Origin: Sphingomonas aurea
GTDB taxonomy: Bacteria; Pseudomonadota; Alphaproteobacteria; Sphingomonadales; Sphingomonadaceae
Length of the DNA stretch: 64,000 nucleotides
Direction of reading: 5' to 3'
NCBI RefSeq assembly: GCF_030678875.1
Contig: NZ_JAUUDS010000004.1
Coordinates: forward strand, 124,001-188,000
Part shown: positions 18,185-26,952 of the stretch, one piece after another
How the letters are laid out: every line of letters begins with the position of its first letter
How positions within the stretch are numbered: position 1 is the stretch's first letter
Notes under the pieces: model-generated
Seen by the model: only the letters and a program-made list of their open reading frames with translations
The model's database searches: none
Told to the model about the DNA's origin: nothing
Translations under genes and position numbers: made by a program

Positions 18185-19314
18185 CAGCCACAGCCATTCT
18201 TGTTGGGACCAAGCTGCGTGCCGAGGATCCGCCGCGACGGCCACGCGCCGATCGCGTGCACCGCATTGCCGGGCGCAACGGGTCGAACACGCTTCGGCCG
18301 ATCCTTGCCGAAGCCGCGCACCAGCACGTCGATCGTGTCGCTCGCCGCCCCGCTGCGCACGGTCAGCGCGTGCAGCCCTGGCTCGCCCACGACAATGGTC
18401 GTGTGCCAGGTGGCGGCCATGTCCTCCACCCGCCTCATCGGCCAGCGCTCGCCGCCGACCTCGGCCACCGGCGCCTCCTCGACCGGGCCGAGCAGCCGCG
18501 CCACCACGTCGACCGCACCGGGCGCGGGAACATGGCGGGGATCGTGGATACGGGTGGCGAGCCGCATATCGGCAGGCGACAGGATCTGGACGTGCGGCCA
18601 GCCGGGCGCGCCTTGACCGATCGGGCGAAATGTCCAGCTCGGCACGCGGTCATGAACGCTGACGATCGCATAGCCGGCCTCTCCGCCATCCTCCTCGATC
18701 TGCGCGGTCGACCGGGTGGCGCCATAGACGGTGCGACCGTCGTTCAGCAATTCATTGTAGTGGGTATGGCCGGTGTCGACGAACGCGACCCCGGCATCGG
18801 CGAACAGGGTCGCCAGCGCCTCGCCGCCAGCGCTCAGGTCGGACGGATAGGCATGCATGAACACCAGCGGCGTGACGCCCGCGTCGTCTGCCTCCGCCAG
18901 CGCTGCCTCGATCCGGCGGCGCTGGCCGGCGCCGATGCGGAAATCGGGACCACCGGTGCCGGCGCTGACCATGTCGAGAAACAGGCAGCGATGCCCCGCG
19001 ATCACCCGGTCGAACGGGCGCATCGCCTCCGGCAGGCCGGCGCGATAGGCGGCGAGCGTACCGTCCTCGAAATCGTGATCGCCCGGAATGGCGAAGACCG
19101 GCAGCGCCAGCGGCGCCAGCGCAGCACGGATACGGCGATACTGCTCCGCCGTCGCGTGATTGGCGTTGTCGCCGGGCAGGTAGACGAAGTCGATGCCCTC
19201 CCTGACCGCAGCGAGATCGTCGACGATCCGCTCCAGTCGCGCGATCCCCTGCCAATCGTCCGCTTCGTCGGCATGGAGGTCGCCGATATGGACCCAGCTG
19301 ATCGTGCCGCTCAT
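18181..19314 (-). CDS. Calcineurin-like metallophosphoesterase
   Basis: A 377-residue binuclear-metal phosphoesterase. The five family blocks are visible: GDLHAD (residues 11-16), PGDNANH, GDHDFE, the HAYP block and GHTHYN. The C-terminal ~130 residues after the catalytic domain form an extra beta-rich domain of unknown role. No signal peptide is seen, so it is probably cytoplasmic. Its ATG overlaps the stop of the MFS gene (19311-19314) and its stop overlaps the start of the permease, so it is tightly coupled to both. A cyclic-nucleotide or organophosphate substrate is plausible but not proven. Confidence 0.9.
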   Translation of the reverse strand: MSGTISWVHIGDLHADEADDWQGIARLERIVDDLAAVREGIDFVYLPGDNANHATAEQYRRIRAALAPLALPVFAIPGDHDFEDGTLAAYRAGLPEAMRPFDRVIAGHRCLFLDMVSAGTGGPDFRIGAGQRRRIEAALAEADDAGVTPLVFMHAYPSDLSAGGEALATLFADAGVAFVDTGHTHYNELLNDGRTVYGATRSTAQIEEDGGEAGYAIVSVHDRVPSWTFRPIGQGAPGWPHVQILSPADMRLATRIHDPRHVPAPGAVDVVARLLGPVEEAPVAEVGGERWPMRRVEDMAATWHTTIVVGEPGLHALTVRSGAASDTIDVLVRGFGKDRPKRVRPVAPGNAVHAIGAWPSRRILGTQLGPNKNGCGW

Positions 19315-20585
19315 GCCGGCTGCTCCTCATGCGTTCCGGCGCAGGCAGGCCGCAGCGTCCCTGCGAAACCGACCCACAACGCCACGCTGGCGATCGCGAA
19401 GCTGCCGAGCACGTAGAAGGCGGTCTGATAGCCCAGCACCTGTGCCAGCCACCCGCCGATCGCCGGGCTGAGCGAGGCGCCGACGCCCTGCACCGTCATC
19501 ACCGCCCCCTGCCCCACATTCACCCGCCCCGTACCGTTCAGCAGGCAGGCGACCAGCCCCGGCACCGCGACGCTCTGCAAGCCGGCGCCGATGCCGTCGA
19601 GCGCCTGCACCGGCCACACGCCCCAATGCTCGATGAAGGTGCCCGCCAGGAAACCCCGCAGCGGCAGCGCCGCGAACGAGATCAGCAGCACCAGCCAATA
19701 CCCCTTTCCTGCCGCCATCCGCATCGCGACCAGCGCGGCCAGGATCATCACCGCCTGGGCGACCACCACGGTCGTCGCGGTGAACAGCGCCGCATTGCCC
19801 TTCCCCGCGCCGACCACCGCCAGTCCATAGAGCGGCAGCATCGCGCCATTGCCAAGGTGGAAACAGGCAAGCGAAGCGGCCAGGATCAGCATCGGCCGGT
19901 TCTGGACCAGTGCCCTGAACCCTTCCGCCTTGCCGCCCTCCGCCTTGTCGTCCTGCCCCTTCTCCAATCCACGCGCCGCCTGATGGTCGATCGCGCGCTC
20001 CGGAATCAGCAGCACGCAGGTGATCGCCAGCACCCCGAACACTGCGGCGAGATAGAAGATCGCCGGCATCCCGAACCGCCAGCCGAGCCACCCCGAAAGG
20101 CCGGCACCGATCATGTTGCCGGCATGGTTCCACGCCTGGTTGCGGCCGTTCTGGGCATTGAACCCCCGCTGACGGACGATGCCCAGCGTCATGCCGGTCA
20201 CCGCCGGGCCGATCGCGGCGCCGGCGATCGCGGTCGCGACCTGGCTGACCGTCACCACCCATCCCGACTGCGACAGGAGGATCAGGAACGAGGCCATGAC
20301 CGTGCAGATGCCGGTCACGACGACCACCAGCCGCTTCTTCTCGGTGTGGTCGATGAAGGCGCCGGCCGGCACCGTCATCATCATGCCGGCAACTCCGCCG
20401 GCGGTCATCACCGTACCGATCGGGCCGGATGTCCAGCCGCGCTGTTGCAGGAACACGCCCAGGAACGGGCCGATGCCGGCCTGCATGTCGGCCATGAAGA
20501 AGTTCAGGGCCTGCAACGCGGTTGTCGCGCGCCGCTTGTCCGCATCGGTGCGCGGCAGCGAACCCGGTATCGCCTGCGTGACCAT
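19311..20585 (-). CDS. MFS transporter
   Basis: A 424-residue major facilitator protein and the first gene of a four-gene minus-strand operon (MFS, metallophosphoesterase, ArsB-like permease, LacI). It has about 12 hydrophobic segments. Loop 2-3 reads GAFIDHTEKKRLV, and a charged central loop (LEKGQDDKAEGGKAEG) separates the two halves. The C-terminus is short and cytoplasmic. A 17-bp inverted repeat lies 122-138 bp upstream. The substrate is not identifiable; linkage to a phosphoesterase suggests uptake of a phosphorylated or phosphate-releasing compound, which is an inference. Confidence 0.9.
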   Translation of the reverse strand: MVTQAIPGSLPRTDADKRRATTALQALNFFMADMQAGIGPFLGVFLQQRGWTSGPIGTVMTAGGVAGMMMTVPAGAFIDHTEKKRLVVVVTGICTVMASFLILLSQSGWVVTVSQVATAIAGAAIGPAVTGMTLGIVRQRGFNAQNGRNQAWNHAGNMIGAGLSGWLGWRFGMPAIFYLAAVFGVLAITCVLLIPERAIDHQAARGLEKGQDDKAEGGKAEGFRALVQNRPMLILAASLACFHLGNGAMLPLYGLAVVGAGKGNAALFTATTVVVAQAVMILAALVAMRMAAGKGYWLVLLISFAALPLRGFLAGTFIEHWGVWPVQALDGIGAGLQSVAVPGLVACLLNGTGRVNVGQGAVMTVQGVGASLSPAIGGWLAQVLGYQTAFYVLGSFAIASVALWVGFAGTLRPACAGTHEEQPA

Positions 20586-20706
20586 GAACGACGTCCTGTT
20601 GTTGCGCGCTGCTGAACAAGAGGAAATCGATTTCGCCCCAATGCCGCGCGGGGACGGGGTGGTATTTGACGACGCAGGCGCGGCATCGCCGTGTATTCAC
20701 ACCATT

Positions 20707-20723
20707 ATTTCACCGGATGAAAT
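20707..20723. promoter_or_regulatory. Inverted repeat upstream of MFS operon
   Basis: ATTTCA-CCGGA-TGAAAT is a perfect 6-bp-arm inverted repeat in an AT-richer island of the 177-bp gap between the MFS gene and the DUF1624 gene, both on the minus strand. It may be an operator of the MFS operon. No regulator can be assigned with confidence. Confidence 0.35.
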
Positions 20724-20762
20724 TTTCGTCATCGCCAAGTACGACGACAAGGCAGGTACGGC

Positions 20763-21959
20763 TCACAGATATTTGAGCCACCAGATGTCCCTGCGCCGCG
20801 ACTTCAGGCGAGAGAACCAGCGGGTCGGGAAATATAGTGGCACGAGCAGGATCAGATAGCAGATCCAGACCGAAGCGAAGCTGTCGAAGCCGTACATCGT
20901 GCCCTGGTTTGGCCCGACCACCGCCAACGCGATCAGGTACGTCACCCGCAGGACATAGAGGTGGAGCAGATAGAAGAACATCGGCGCACCACCCAGTACC
21001 GACAGCCAGTGCGAGATGCGGCCGCCCTCCAGCCGCTCGAACTGGGCCAGCAGGATCAGCCCCAGCCCCAGCGTGGGCAGAAGATAGAGCAATGAGGGCG
21101 GATATTTGGTCAGCGCCAGAAAGCTCATGACCGTGCGCAGTCCGTCGTCCGGCACCACGAACCACGGTCTGTCGCCGTAACCGTTCAGCGCGCGCAACAC
21201 GATGAAGCCGATGACCATTGCGCTGCCCAGCAGCATCAGCCGCTGTCGCCGCGCCTCGCCTTCCAGCGCGAACCATGGCCCCAGCGCATGGCCCAGCGCA
21301 ATGACGCCGATCCACGGCAGCACCGGATAGGTGGTCTTGACCGTCAAGCCGGCAAATTCGAACACGGCGCGCTGGTGCACCATCGCCCATGGCGCGAAGC
21401 CTGTGTCACCGGGCGCCAGTACGATGCCGTCGAGCAGGTTGTGCCCCGCGACGATCGCGATACCGATCGTCAGGACGGCGGGGCGCGGCAGGTGAATCAG
21501 CCCGGCCAGCGCCACCATGCTGATCCCGATCGCCCAAATGACCTGCAGCCACAGCGTCTGCGGCGGGAACTGCGCCGACCAGGCGAAGCCGACGAACGTC
21601 ACCTCCAGCACCATCAGGAACAGGCCCCGCTTCAGCAGGAATGCGCTCACCTCTGCCCTGCTGTGCCTGCGGCCGTACAGCCAGGCGGACAGCCCGGTCA
21701 GCCCGACGAAGACGGGCGCACAGATCATGCTGGTCAGCCGCGAGAAGAACAGCGCCGGCATCACCGTCCGCGCGTCGACCGGGTCTGCGACCTGCATGTG
21801 TACGAAGAACGTCTCGCGCACATGATCCAGCAGCATGATGACCATCACCAGACCGCGCAGCGCGTCGATGCTCGACAGGCGCGCGCCTGCGACGGCGCGG
21901 GCGACGGCCGGCTCCGCTATCGATGTCGCTCGGGGTTCGCCGCTCGCCAGGCTGGCCAT
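20763..21959 (-). CDS. DUF1624 (heparan-alpha-glucosaminide N-acetyltransferase-like) membrane protein
   Basis: A 398-residue polytopic membrane protein with about 10 hydrophobic segments. The N-terminal signature SSIDALRGLVMVIMLLDHVR is the DUF1624 motif, shared with membrane acyltransferases that move acetyl groups across a bilayer; the Asp-His pair in LLDHVRE is the likely active region. GAGGAAGTGAC precedes the ATG. It stands alone between the MFS operon and the copper genes and is not obviously part of either. It may acetylate an envelope sugar. The family is recognised; the substrate is unknown. Confidence 0.82.
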   Translation of the reverse strand: MASLASGEPRATSIAEPAVARAVAGARLSSIDALRGLVMVIMLLDHVRETFFVHMQVADPVDARTVMPALFFSRLTSMICAPVFVGLTGLSAWLYGRRHSRAEVSAFLLKRGLFLMVLEVTFVGFAWSAQFPPQTLWLQVIWAIGISMVALAGLIHLPRPAVLTIGIAIVAGHNLLDGIVLAPGDTGFAPWAMVHQRAVFEFAGLTVKTTYPVLPWIGVIALGHALGPWFALEGEARRQRLMLLGSAMVIGFIVLRALNGYGDRPWFVVPDDGLRTVMSFLALTKYPPSLLYLLPTLGLGLILLAQFERLEGGRISHWLSVLGGAPMFFYLLHLYVLRVTYLIALAVVGPNQGTMYGFDSFASVWICYLILLVPLYFPTRWFSRLKSRRRDIWWLKYL

Positions 21960-22030
21960 GTCACTTCCTCAAAATACTACGGCGCGCTTTAGAACGGCGG
22001 CCGCGCGACCGCGAGTTTCCAAACCGGCTC

Positions 22031-22879
22031 TCAGAACCAGAACCGCACCCCCGCCACCACGCTCGTGCCCGAAGCGCGCTCGTCCAGCGCGCGGGCGAAG
22101 CGGGCGGCATCGCCGAAGCGGCGCTCGGCGTGGATACCGATATAGGGCGCGAACTCACGCCGGATCTCGTAGCGCAGCCGCACGCCGACCTCCGCCTGCG
22201 ACAGGCCGGCACCGACCGCCAGCGCCGGAATGTCCTGCGCCGCCAGCGTCACCTCGATCGCGGGTTGCAGGATCAGCCGCTGGGTGATGCGCTGGTCGTA
22301 GCTCGCCTCCAGCCGCGCCTGCACCTCGCCCCGCGTCGACACGAACGCCTGCGCGCTGACGTCGAACCAATAGGGGGCGAGTCCGTCGATGCCGAATACC
22401 GCGTGGGTCCGATCGGCCCCGTCGCGAAAATCCTGTCGCACCCCGGTTTCCAGGTTGAACCACGGCCCGATCGCGTGGCGATAGAGCGCCTGCACCTCCG
22501 CCTCCTCCAGCGGACCGCCGATCTCGCCTTCGCCCTCGGTCGCGATGGCGAAACGGTCGATATCGCCGCCGATCCAGCCCTCGCCTTCCCAGGCATAACC
22601 GTCGCGGCCGCGCACCGCGCGATATTCCAGCCGGTCGAGCATCAGCTGCGAATAGCGGCCGCCGCCATGCTCGCGGATCATCCCCGCCCGCGCCTGCGCC
22701 ATCGCGTCGGGATCCCAGACGGTGTCGGCGGCATGGTCGCGCGGGATCGGCGGCGGCGTGCCCTGCGGGATCGCCTGATCCGCAGGGGCGTCGGCCGCCG
22801 CCTGCTCCGCCGGCGCATGGTGCATGTGCGCGTGATCCTGCGTCGTCGCAGCCAGCATCATGAGCGCCGCGAGGTTCAT
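22031..22879 (-). CDS. copB: Copper resistance protein B
   Basis: A 282-residue CopB/PcoB-type outer-membrane protein. A short signal sequence (MNLAALMMLAATTQ) leads into a His/Met segment (DHAHMHHAP) that can bind copper. It is followed by the family's WDPDAM and GGRYSQLMLDRLE region and a beta-barrel with strands such as LRYEIRREFAPYIGIHAERRFGD, ending VAGVRFWF. The ATG overlaps the copA stop (22876-22879), so the genes are translationally coupled. The Met-rich region is shorter than in Pseudomonas CopB. It probably works with CopA to hold copper in the periplasm and outer membrane. Confidence 0.93.
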   Translation of the reverse strand: MNLAALMMLAATTQDHAHMHHAPAEQAAADAPADQAIPQGTPPPIPRDHAADTVWDPDAMAQARAGMIREHGGGRYSQLMLDRLEYRAVRGRDGYAWEGEGWIGGDIDRFAIATEGEGEIGGPLEEAEVQALYRHAIGPWFNLETGVRQDFRDGADRTHAVFGIDGLAPYWFDVSAQAFVSTRGEVQARLEASYDQRITQRLILQPAIEVTLAAQDIPALAVGAGLSQAEVGVRLRYEIRREFAPYIGIHAERRFGDAARFARALDERASGTSVVAGVRFWF

Positions 22880-24612
22880 GCCCCCGTGCCCTCTTCGTGG
22901 CGGACGGTCACCACCCGCATCATCCCGGCGTGCATGTGCATCAGCATGTGGCAGTGGAATGCCCAGTCGCCCAGTGCGTCGGCGGTCAGGTCGAACGCCA
23001 CCTTGCCGCCGGGCAGCACGTTCACCGTATGCTTGCGCGGATCATGCGCGCCGGCACCGGTGACCAGCTCGAAGAAGTGACCGTGCAGGTGGATCGGGTG
23101 CGGCATCATCGTGTCGTTGATAAGTGTAACGCGGACCCGCTCGCCGTGGCGAAAGGCGATCGGCTGCGCCCCGTCCGACAGTTTAATCCCATCGAACGAC
23201 CACATATACCGTTCCATGTTGGCGGTCAGATGGATGTCGAGCGAACGTGTCGGCGTTCGGGCGTCGGGATTGGGCGTCAGCGACCGCAGCTCGGCATAGG
23301 TCAGGACGCGGTGGTCGACCTCCTCCAGCCCGGTCGGCCGGTCGGCGGTGCGGTCGGCGGGCATGGGTGACAGGGTAGCGACGCCCGGCCCCATCTTCAC
23401 CTGCGGCGCGACCGCGGGATCGAGCATCTTCATCGAGTGGCCGCCGCTGGAGGCCGGCTGCGACAGGTCGATGACCCCGTTCCGCCCCATATCCATGCCG
23501 CCCATGTCCGTGCCCATATCGCGCATCGTCAGCAGCGGTCGCTGGCGTAGCGCGGGGATGTCCGCCGCCATCCCCGCACGCGGCGCCAGCGTGGCGCGGA
23601 CCAGCCCGGACCGGTCGATCGCCTCCGCCACCAGAGCATAGGCGCGCGGCTCGGCTGGACGGACGACGACGTCATAGGTTTCGGCGATGCCGATCTGGAA
23701 CTCGTCGGTTTCGACCGGCTGGACGTGCTGGCCGTCGCACTGCACCACTGTCATCGCCAGCCCGGGCAGGCGGACGTTGAAATTGGTCATCGCAGAGGCG
23801 TTGACGATGCGCAGCCGCACCCGCTCGCCCGGTGCGAACAGCCCCGTCCAGTTCTCCGCCGTGCCATGGCCGTTGACGAGGTAGCTATAGGTGCTGCCGG
23901 TCACGTCCGACACGTCGGTCGGGTCCATCCGCATTTGCCCCCAGTCGATCCGCTCCTTCAGCGGCTGGCCCCTGCCCGCGAGCAGCCCGGCAAGCGTCTG
24001 GCGCTGCATGTTGAAATAGCCGCCCTCCTGCTTCAGCCGCTTCATCTGGAGATGCGGGTGGAGCGGGCTCCAGTCCGACAGGACGACGACATATTCGCGC
24101 TCTGCCGCGACCGGGTCGGTGCCGGCGGGATCGATCACGATCGGGCCATAGAGCCCCATCGCCTCCTGCATCCCCGAGTGGCTGTGATACCAGTAGGTGC
24201 CCGACTGGCGGACCGGGAAGTCGTAGACGAAGGTCTCGCCCGGCCGGATGCCCGGGAAGCTGATGCCGGGCACGCCGTCCATCTGGAACGGCACGATCAG
24301 CCCGTGCCAGTGGATCGAGCTGTCCTCCTTCAGGGTGTTGGTCACCGCCAGCCTGACCCGCTGGCCCTCGCGCAGCCGGATCAGCGGCGCGGGCAGCGTA
24401 CCGTTGACCGTGACCGCGTGGGCGGAGCGCCCACCGGTCGAGAAGTGGGACGTTCCGATAGTCAGGGCGATCGACTCGCCGCTCAGCACGCCGGGGCTGG
24501 CGGCCAGACCCATGTGACCGCTCTGCGCCCAGGCGGGCAGCGTGCGGGCCAAGGCCAGCGCGCCGGCGCCGCGGATCAGGGTACGGCGATCGATCGGGGT
24601 CGTCATCGGCAT
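22876..24612 (-). CDS. copA: Copper resistance multicopper oxidase CopA
   Basis: A 578-residue periplasmic multicopper oxidase (CopA/PcoA) that oxidises Cu(I) to the less toxic Cu(II). The N-terminus has a twin-arginine signal (DRRTLIRGAGALALA) for Tat export of the folded, copper-loaded enzyme. The copper ligands are present: HWHG, WYHSHSG, HPIHLHGHFFEL and HCHMLMHMHAGMM. A Met-rich stretch (MRDMGTDMGGMDMG) near residue 370 is the CopA copper-binding insertion. The start is ATG 24612, with an in-frame ATG at 24606; both lie in or beside an 11-bp inverted repeat shared with the divergent copC promoter. Confidence 0.94.
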   Translation of the reverse strand: MPMTTPIDRRTLIRGAGALALARTLPAWAQSGHMGLAASPGVLSGESIALTIGTSHFSTGGRSAHAVTVNGTLPAPLIRLREGQRVRLAVTNTLKEDSSIHWHGLIVPFQMDGVPGISFPGIRPGETFVYDFPVRQSGTYWYHSHSGMQEAMGLYGPIVIDPAGTDPVAAEREYVVVLSDWSPLHPHLQMKRLKQEGGYFNMQRQTLAGLLAGRGQPLKERIDWGQMRMDPTDVSDVTGSTYSYLVNGHGTAENWTGLFAPGERVRLRIVNASAMTNFNVRLPGLAMTVVQCDGQHVQPVETDEFQIGIAETYDVVVRPAEPRAYALVAEAIDRSGLVRATLAPRAGMAADIPALRQRPLLTMRDMGTDMGGMDMGRNGVIDLSQPASSGGHSMKMLDPAVAPQVKMGPGVATLSPMPADRTADRPTGLEEVDHRVLTYAELRSLTPNPDARTPTRSLDIHLTANMERYMWSFDGIKLSDGAQPIAFRHGERVRVTLINDTMMPHPIHLHGHFFELVTGAGAHDPRKHTVNVLPGGKVAFDLTADALGDWAFHCHMLMHMHAGMMRVVTVRHEEGTGA

Positions 24613-24638
24613 GATGCGGGCTATATGCGCATCATGCC
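24608..24638. promoter_or_regulatory. Inverted repeat at the copA start, facing copC
   Basis: GGCATGATGCG (24608-24618) and CGCATCATGCC (24628-24638) are perfect 11-bp inverted repeats around GGCTATATG. The left arm contains the copA start codon. Placement between divergent copA and copC suggests an operator for a copper-responsive regulator or an RNA hairpin hiding the copA start. No cop regulator gene is in the window. Confidence 0.45.
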
Positions 24639-24699
24639 GGCCCGTCGAAAGGTGCCACACGCCGCCCGCGATTTCGCGATCGGCCAACGGAGTAAGCGT

Positions 24700-25077
24700 A
24701 TGATCCGCCGCCTGCCGATGTTCGCGCTTTTCGCGCTCACCGTCCTGCCGTTCGCCGCAAACGCGCAGCCGCGCGTTGTCACTGCCGTTCCTGCGGCTGA
24801 CGCGACCGTCGCGAAACCGACCCGGATCGCGCTGACCTTCGCCGAACCCGTCGCGCCTGAAGCTGCCATCGAGCTGGTGATGACATCTATGCCCGGCATG
24901 GCCGATCACGCGCCGATGCCGATCAGGGGTTTCCGCACCGCCCTGTCCCCCGATCGCCGGACGCTGACGGCCACCCTGCCCCGCGCGCTGCCCGCCGGTC
25001 GCTACGACCTCAGCTGGCGTGCGAGCGATGCCGACGGCAAGGCGACCACCGGCCGCTACGCGTTCACCGTCAGGTAG
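24700..25077 (+). CDS. copC: CopC domain copper resistance protein
   Basis: A 125-residue periplasmic CopC/YobA-fold protein. A signal peptide (MIRRLPMFALFALTVLPFAANAQ) is followed by the CopC beta-sandwich (RVVTAVPAADATVAKPTRIALTFAEPV ... LPAGRYDLSWRASDADGKATTGRYAFTV). GGAG lies 7 bp before the ATG. A Met/His patch (MTSMPGMADHAPMP) could bind Cu(I). The mature N-terminus appears to be Gln or Pro rather than the His that binds Cu(II) in classic CopC, so it may be a Cu(I)-only variant. It is transcribed away from copAB, and no CopD gene follows. Confidence 0.9.
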   Translation: MIRRLPMFALFALTVLPFAANAQPRVVTAVPAADATVAKPTRIALTFAEPVAPEAAIELVMTSMPGMADHAPMPIRGFRTALSPDRRTLTATLPRALPAGRYDLSWRASDADGKATTGRYAFTVR

Positions 25078-26098
25078 AAGCCCGCGTCACGGCCCGATCG
25101 CGCGCCGCCGTGATCGATGCACCGCCGGTCAGCGCGCGCAGGCCATAGCGTACCACCACGCCGATATGGTCGGACAGCATCGTGCCGTCGCGATCGCGAC
25201 CGAACGGCGTCAGCTCGATCGGCCGGACCGCATAGAAAGCGGAGGGGCGATAGAGTAGCCAGTCCTTGCGCCGCTGCAGCGAGGCACGCAGGTCGTTCAG
25301 GCCCGCCGCCGCCACCCGCACGCCATTGGCCGCCGCGATGCCGAGCCGTCCGCTCGCTGCCACGAACCGGGTGCGGAAATCGGCGTTGCGGCGGGGGTCC
25401 TGCCCCACGTTGAAGTCGCCCGCGGTCAGCATCACCGTATCGGGTCGCGCCAGCGACTGCTCGAACCCGGCGAGCTGCTCCAGCTGCCGGCGATAGGCAT
25501 AGCGATGCCGCGCCCGCGGCACGCCAGAGGCGCAGGCGGAGTTCAGATGCGTGTCGATCACCGTCACCGGCCCCGCCCCCGGCACCGCGATCAGGGCCGC
25601 CAGCGCCCCCTTGTTGGCGAGGCAGTCATAGCCCGCACACACCGAATAGGCCATGCGCCGCACCGCCAGGATCGGATTGTCAGAGAAGATCACCAACCCG
25701 CTATCCACACGCTTGCCCAACCGCTCCCCCGCGAAAATGCTGCCATCGTCCATGAACCGGCGGTCACTCGCGGTCTGCGCGGGCGGCGACTGGTCGCGCG
25801 CCGGCCCCACCGCCATGTAGCGATAGCCGGCCGCCTGCCCGATCGCCTTGGCATCGTCGCCGAACGCCTCCTGCAGGGCAACCACCGCCGGCTGGCGCCC
25901 GGCCCGACGGAGGGCACGCAGCTGCGCTGCGATGGCCGCCATCGCCTCCGGGCGGCCCGAGGCGAGCGGCCAGGGCAGGCCGTCGACATTGTAGGTCATG
26001 ACCGACAAGCCCGCGGGCGTCGCGGCGGCCGGCATTGCCACCGTCGTCGCGGCCATTGCCACCAGCCCTGCCCCGATCCACCGTCCGATCATCATCAT
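25070..26098 (-). CDS. Secreted endonuclease/exonuclease/phosphatase-fold protein
   Basis: A protein of about 342 residues with an export signal (MIGRWIGAGLVAMAATTVAMPAAATP) and an EEP-fold catalytic domain: TYNVDGLP, LQEAFGDD (metal Glu), DTHLNSA, AGDFNVGQD and the closing LSDHIGVVV with the catalytic Asp-His. The fold covers nucleases, sphingomyelinase-like and inositol phosphatases, and the export signal points to an extracellular or periplasmic phosphodiesterase. AGGAG precedes a triple ATG (26098, 26095, 26092); spacing favours the second or third. It overlaps the convergent copC by 8 bp. The substrate is unknown. Confidence 0.85.
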   Translation of the reverse strand: MMMIGRWIGAGLVAMAATTVAMPAAATPAGLSVMTYNVDGLPWPLASGRPEAMAAIAAQLRALRRAGRQPAVVALQEAFGDDAKAIGQAAGYRYMAVGPARDQSPPAQTASDRRFMDDGSIFAGERLGKRVDSGLVIFSDNPILAVRRMAYSVCAGYDCLANKGALAALIAVPGAGPVTVIDTHLNSACASGVPRARHRYAYRRQLEQLAGFEQSLARPDTVMLTAGDFNVGQDPRRNADFRTRFVAASGRLGIAAANGVRVAAAGLNDLRASLQRRKDWLLYRPSAFYAVRPIELTPFGRDRDGTMLSDHIGVVVRYGLRALTGGASITAARDRAVTRAST

Positions 26099-26123
26099 AG
26101 CTCCTAGACGGGCCAAGGACGCC

Positions 26124-26178
26124 GCCGATGGTCCGGACCCACACCGGTCGTCGGCAGGTGCGGGTCCGGACCATCGGC
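26124..26178. repeat. 17-bp perfect inverted repeat in divergent promoter region
   Basis: Positions 26124-26140 and 26162-26178 (GCCGATGGTCCGGACCC and its reverse complement) are perfect 17-bp arms around 21 bp, with further partial pairing outside. They sit in the 299-bp gap between the divergent endonuclease and ECF sigma genes, in the 5' untranslated part of either gene. It could be an operator or a cruciform/RNA hairpin. There is no T-run. Confidence 0.7.
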
Positions 26179-26397
26179 GACGTCTTGGCAGGGAGAGCCG
26201 GTTCCATCGGGGACGACCGGCAACACCGGGGGAGGCGTGTGGAAGTTCATGATGATCGCAGCCGCCCTCGTGCCGTCGCTCTCGCCCGTCCCACCGGGCG
26301 AGCGGCGCGTGCCGCCGGTCGCACGCTGATGGCATCGACCTGCGCCCGGCTTCGCACTATGGGGGCGGCGCCAGTCCCGCAGTCCCGCGGGTCGACC

Positions 26398-26952
26398 ATG
26401 GCGGAGGTTCGCTTGATCGACGCGCACCCGCTCGCGCAGGCCTTTCTGGCTCATCGTGCCGTCCTACTGCGCTATCTCCAGGCGCGTGGCGCGCGCGACG
26501 AGGCCGAGGATCTGCTCCAAGATCTGTGGCTGAAGCTCGGCGAAGGTGCCGATGCGACCATCGCCGACCACCGCGCCTATCTGTTCCGCATGGCGCACAA
26601 CCTGATGCTCGACCGCGTCCGCTCCGCCCAGCGCCGCCGGCATCGCGAGGACGAATATGGCGGCGACCGCGGCACAGTGGACGAGGCGCCGGCCGGCATC
26701 GCGCCGCTGATCGCGCGCGAGCGGCTGGACCAGGTCGAGCGGGTGCTGACCGGCCTCGGCGAGCGGACCGACCGGATCTTCCGCATGCACCGGATGGAGG
26801 AACTGCCCCAGCGTAGTATCGCGGAACGATTGGACATTTCGCTCAGCGCGGTCGAGAAGCATCTCCAGAAAGCCTATCGGGCGCTCGCCGCGTACCGCCT
26901 GGGCGAGCAGAGTGGGGAACCGGCGATCAGGACCATCCATGCCGACCGCTGA
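26398..26952 (+). CDS. ECF sigma factor (FecI-like)
   Basis: An RNA polymerase sigma factor of the extracytoplasmic-function type, about 184 residues. Region 2 is ARDEAEDLLQDLWLKLGEG...HRAYLFRMAHNLMLDRVRS. Region 4 is LPQRSIAERLDISLSAVEKHLQKAYRAL, as in FecI. The ATG at 26398 has no good ribosome site, whereas GGAGG at 26403-26407 is well placed for a TTG at 26413, so the real start may be there. It overlaps the FecR gene by 14 bp. It is activated when the downstream TBDR signals through FecR and would then transcribe the receptor gene. Confidence 0.9.
   Translation: MAEVRLIDAHPLAQAFLAHRAVLLRYLQARGARDEAEDLLQDLWLKLGEGADATIADHRAYLFRMAHNLMLDRVRSAQRRRHREDEYGGDRGTVDEAPAGIAPLIARERLDQVERVLTGLGERTDRIFRMHRMEELPQRSIAERLDISLSAVEKHLQKAYRALAAYRLGEQSGEPAIRTIHADR

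Noticed and set aside
22876-24909. copA reading frame extended to 24909
   Set aside because: The added ~100 residues are charged and non-conserved, precede the Tat signal and run through the copC start; ATG 24612 or 24606 is right.
26128-26397. N-terminal extension of the sigma factor
   Set aside because: It reads through the inverted repeat and has no region 1-2 features; sigma region 2 begins after 26398.
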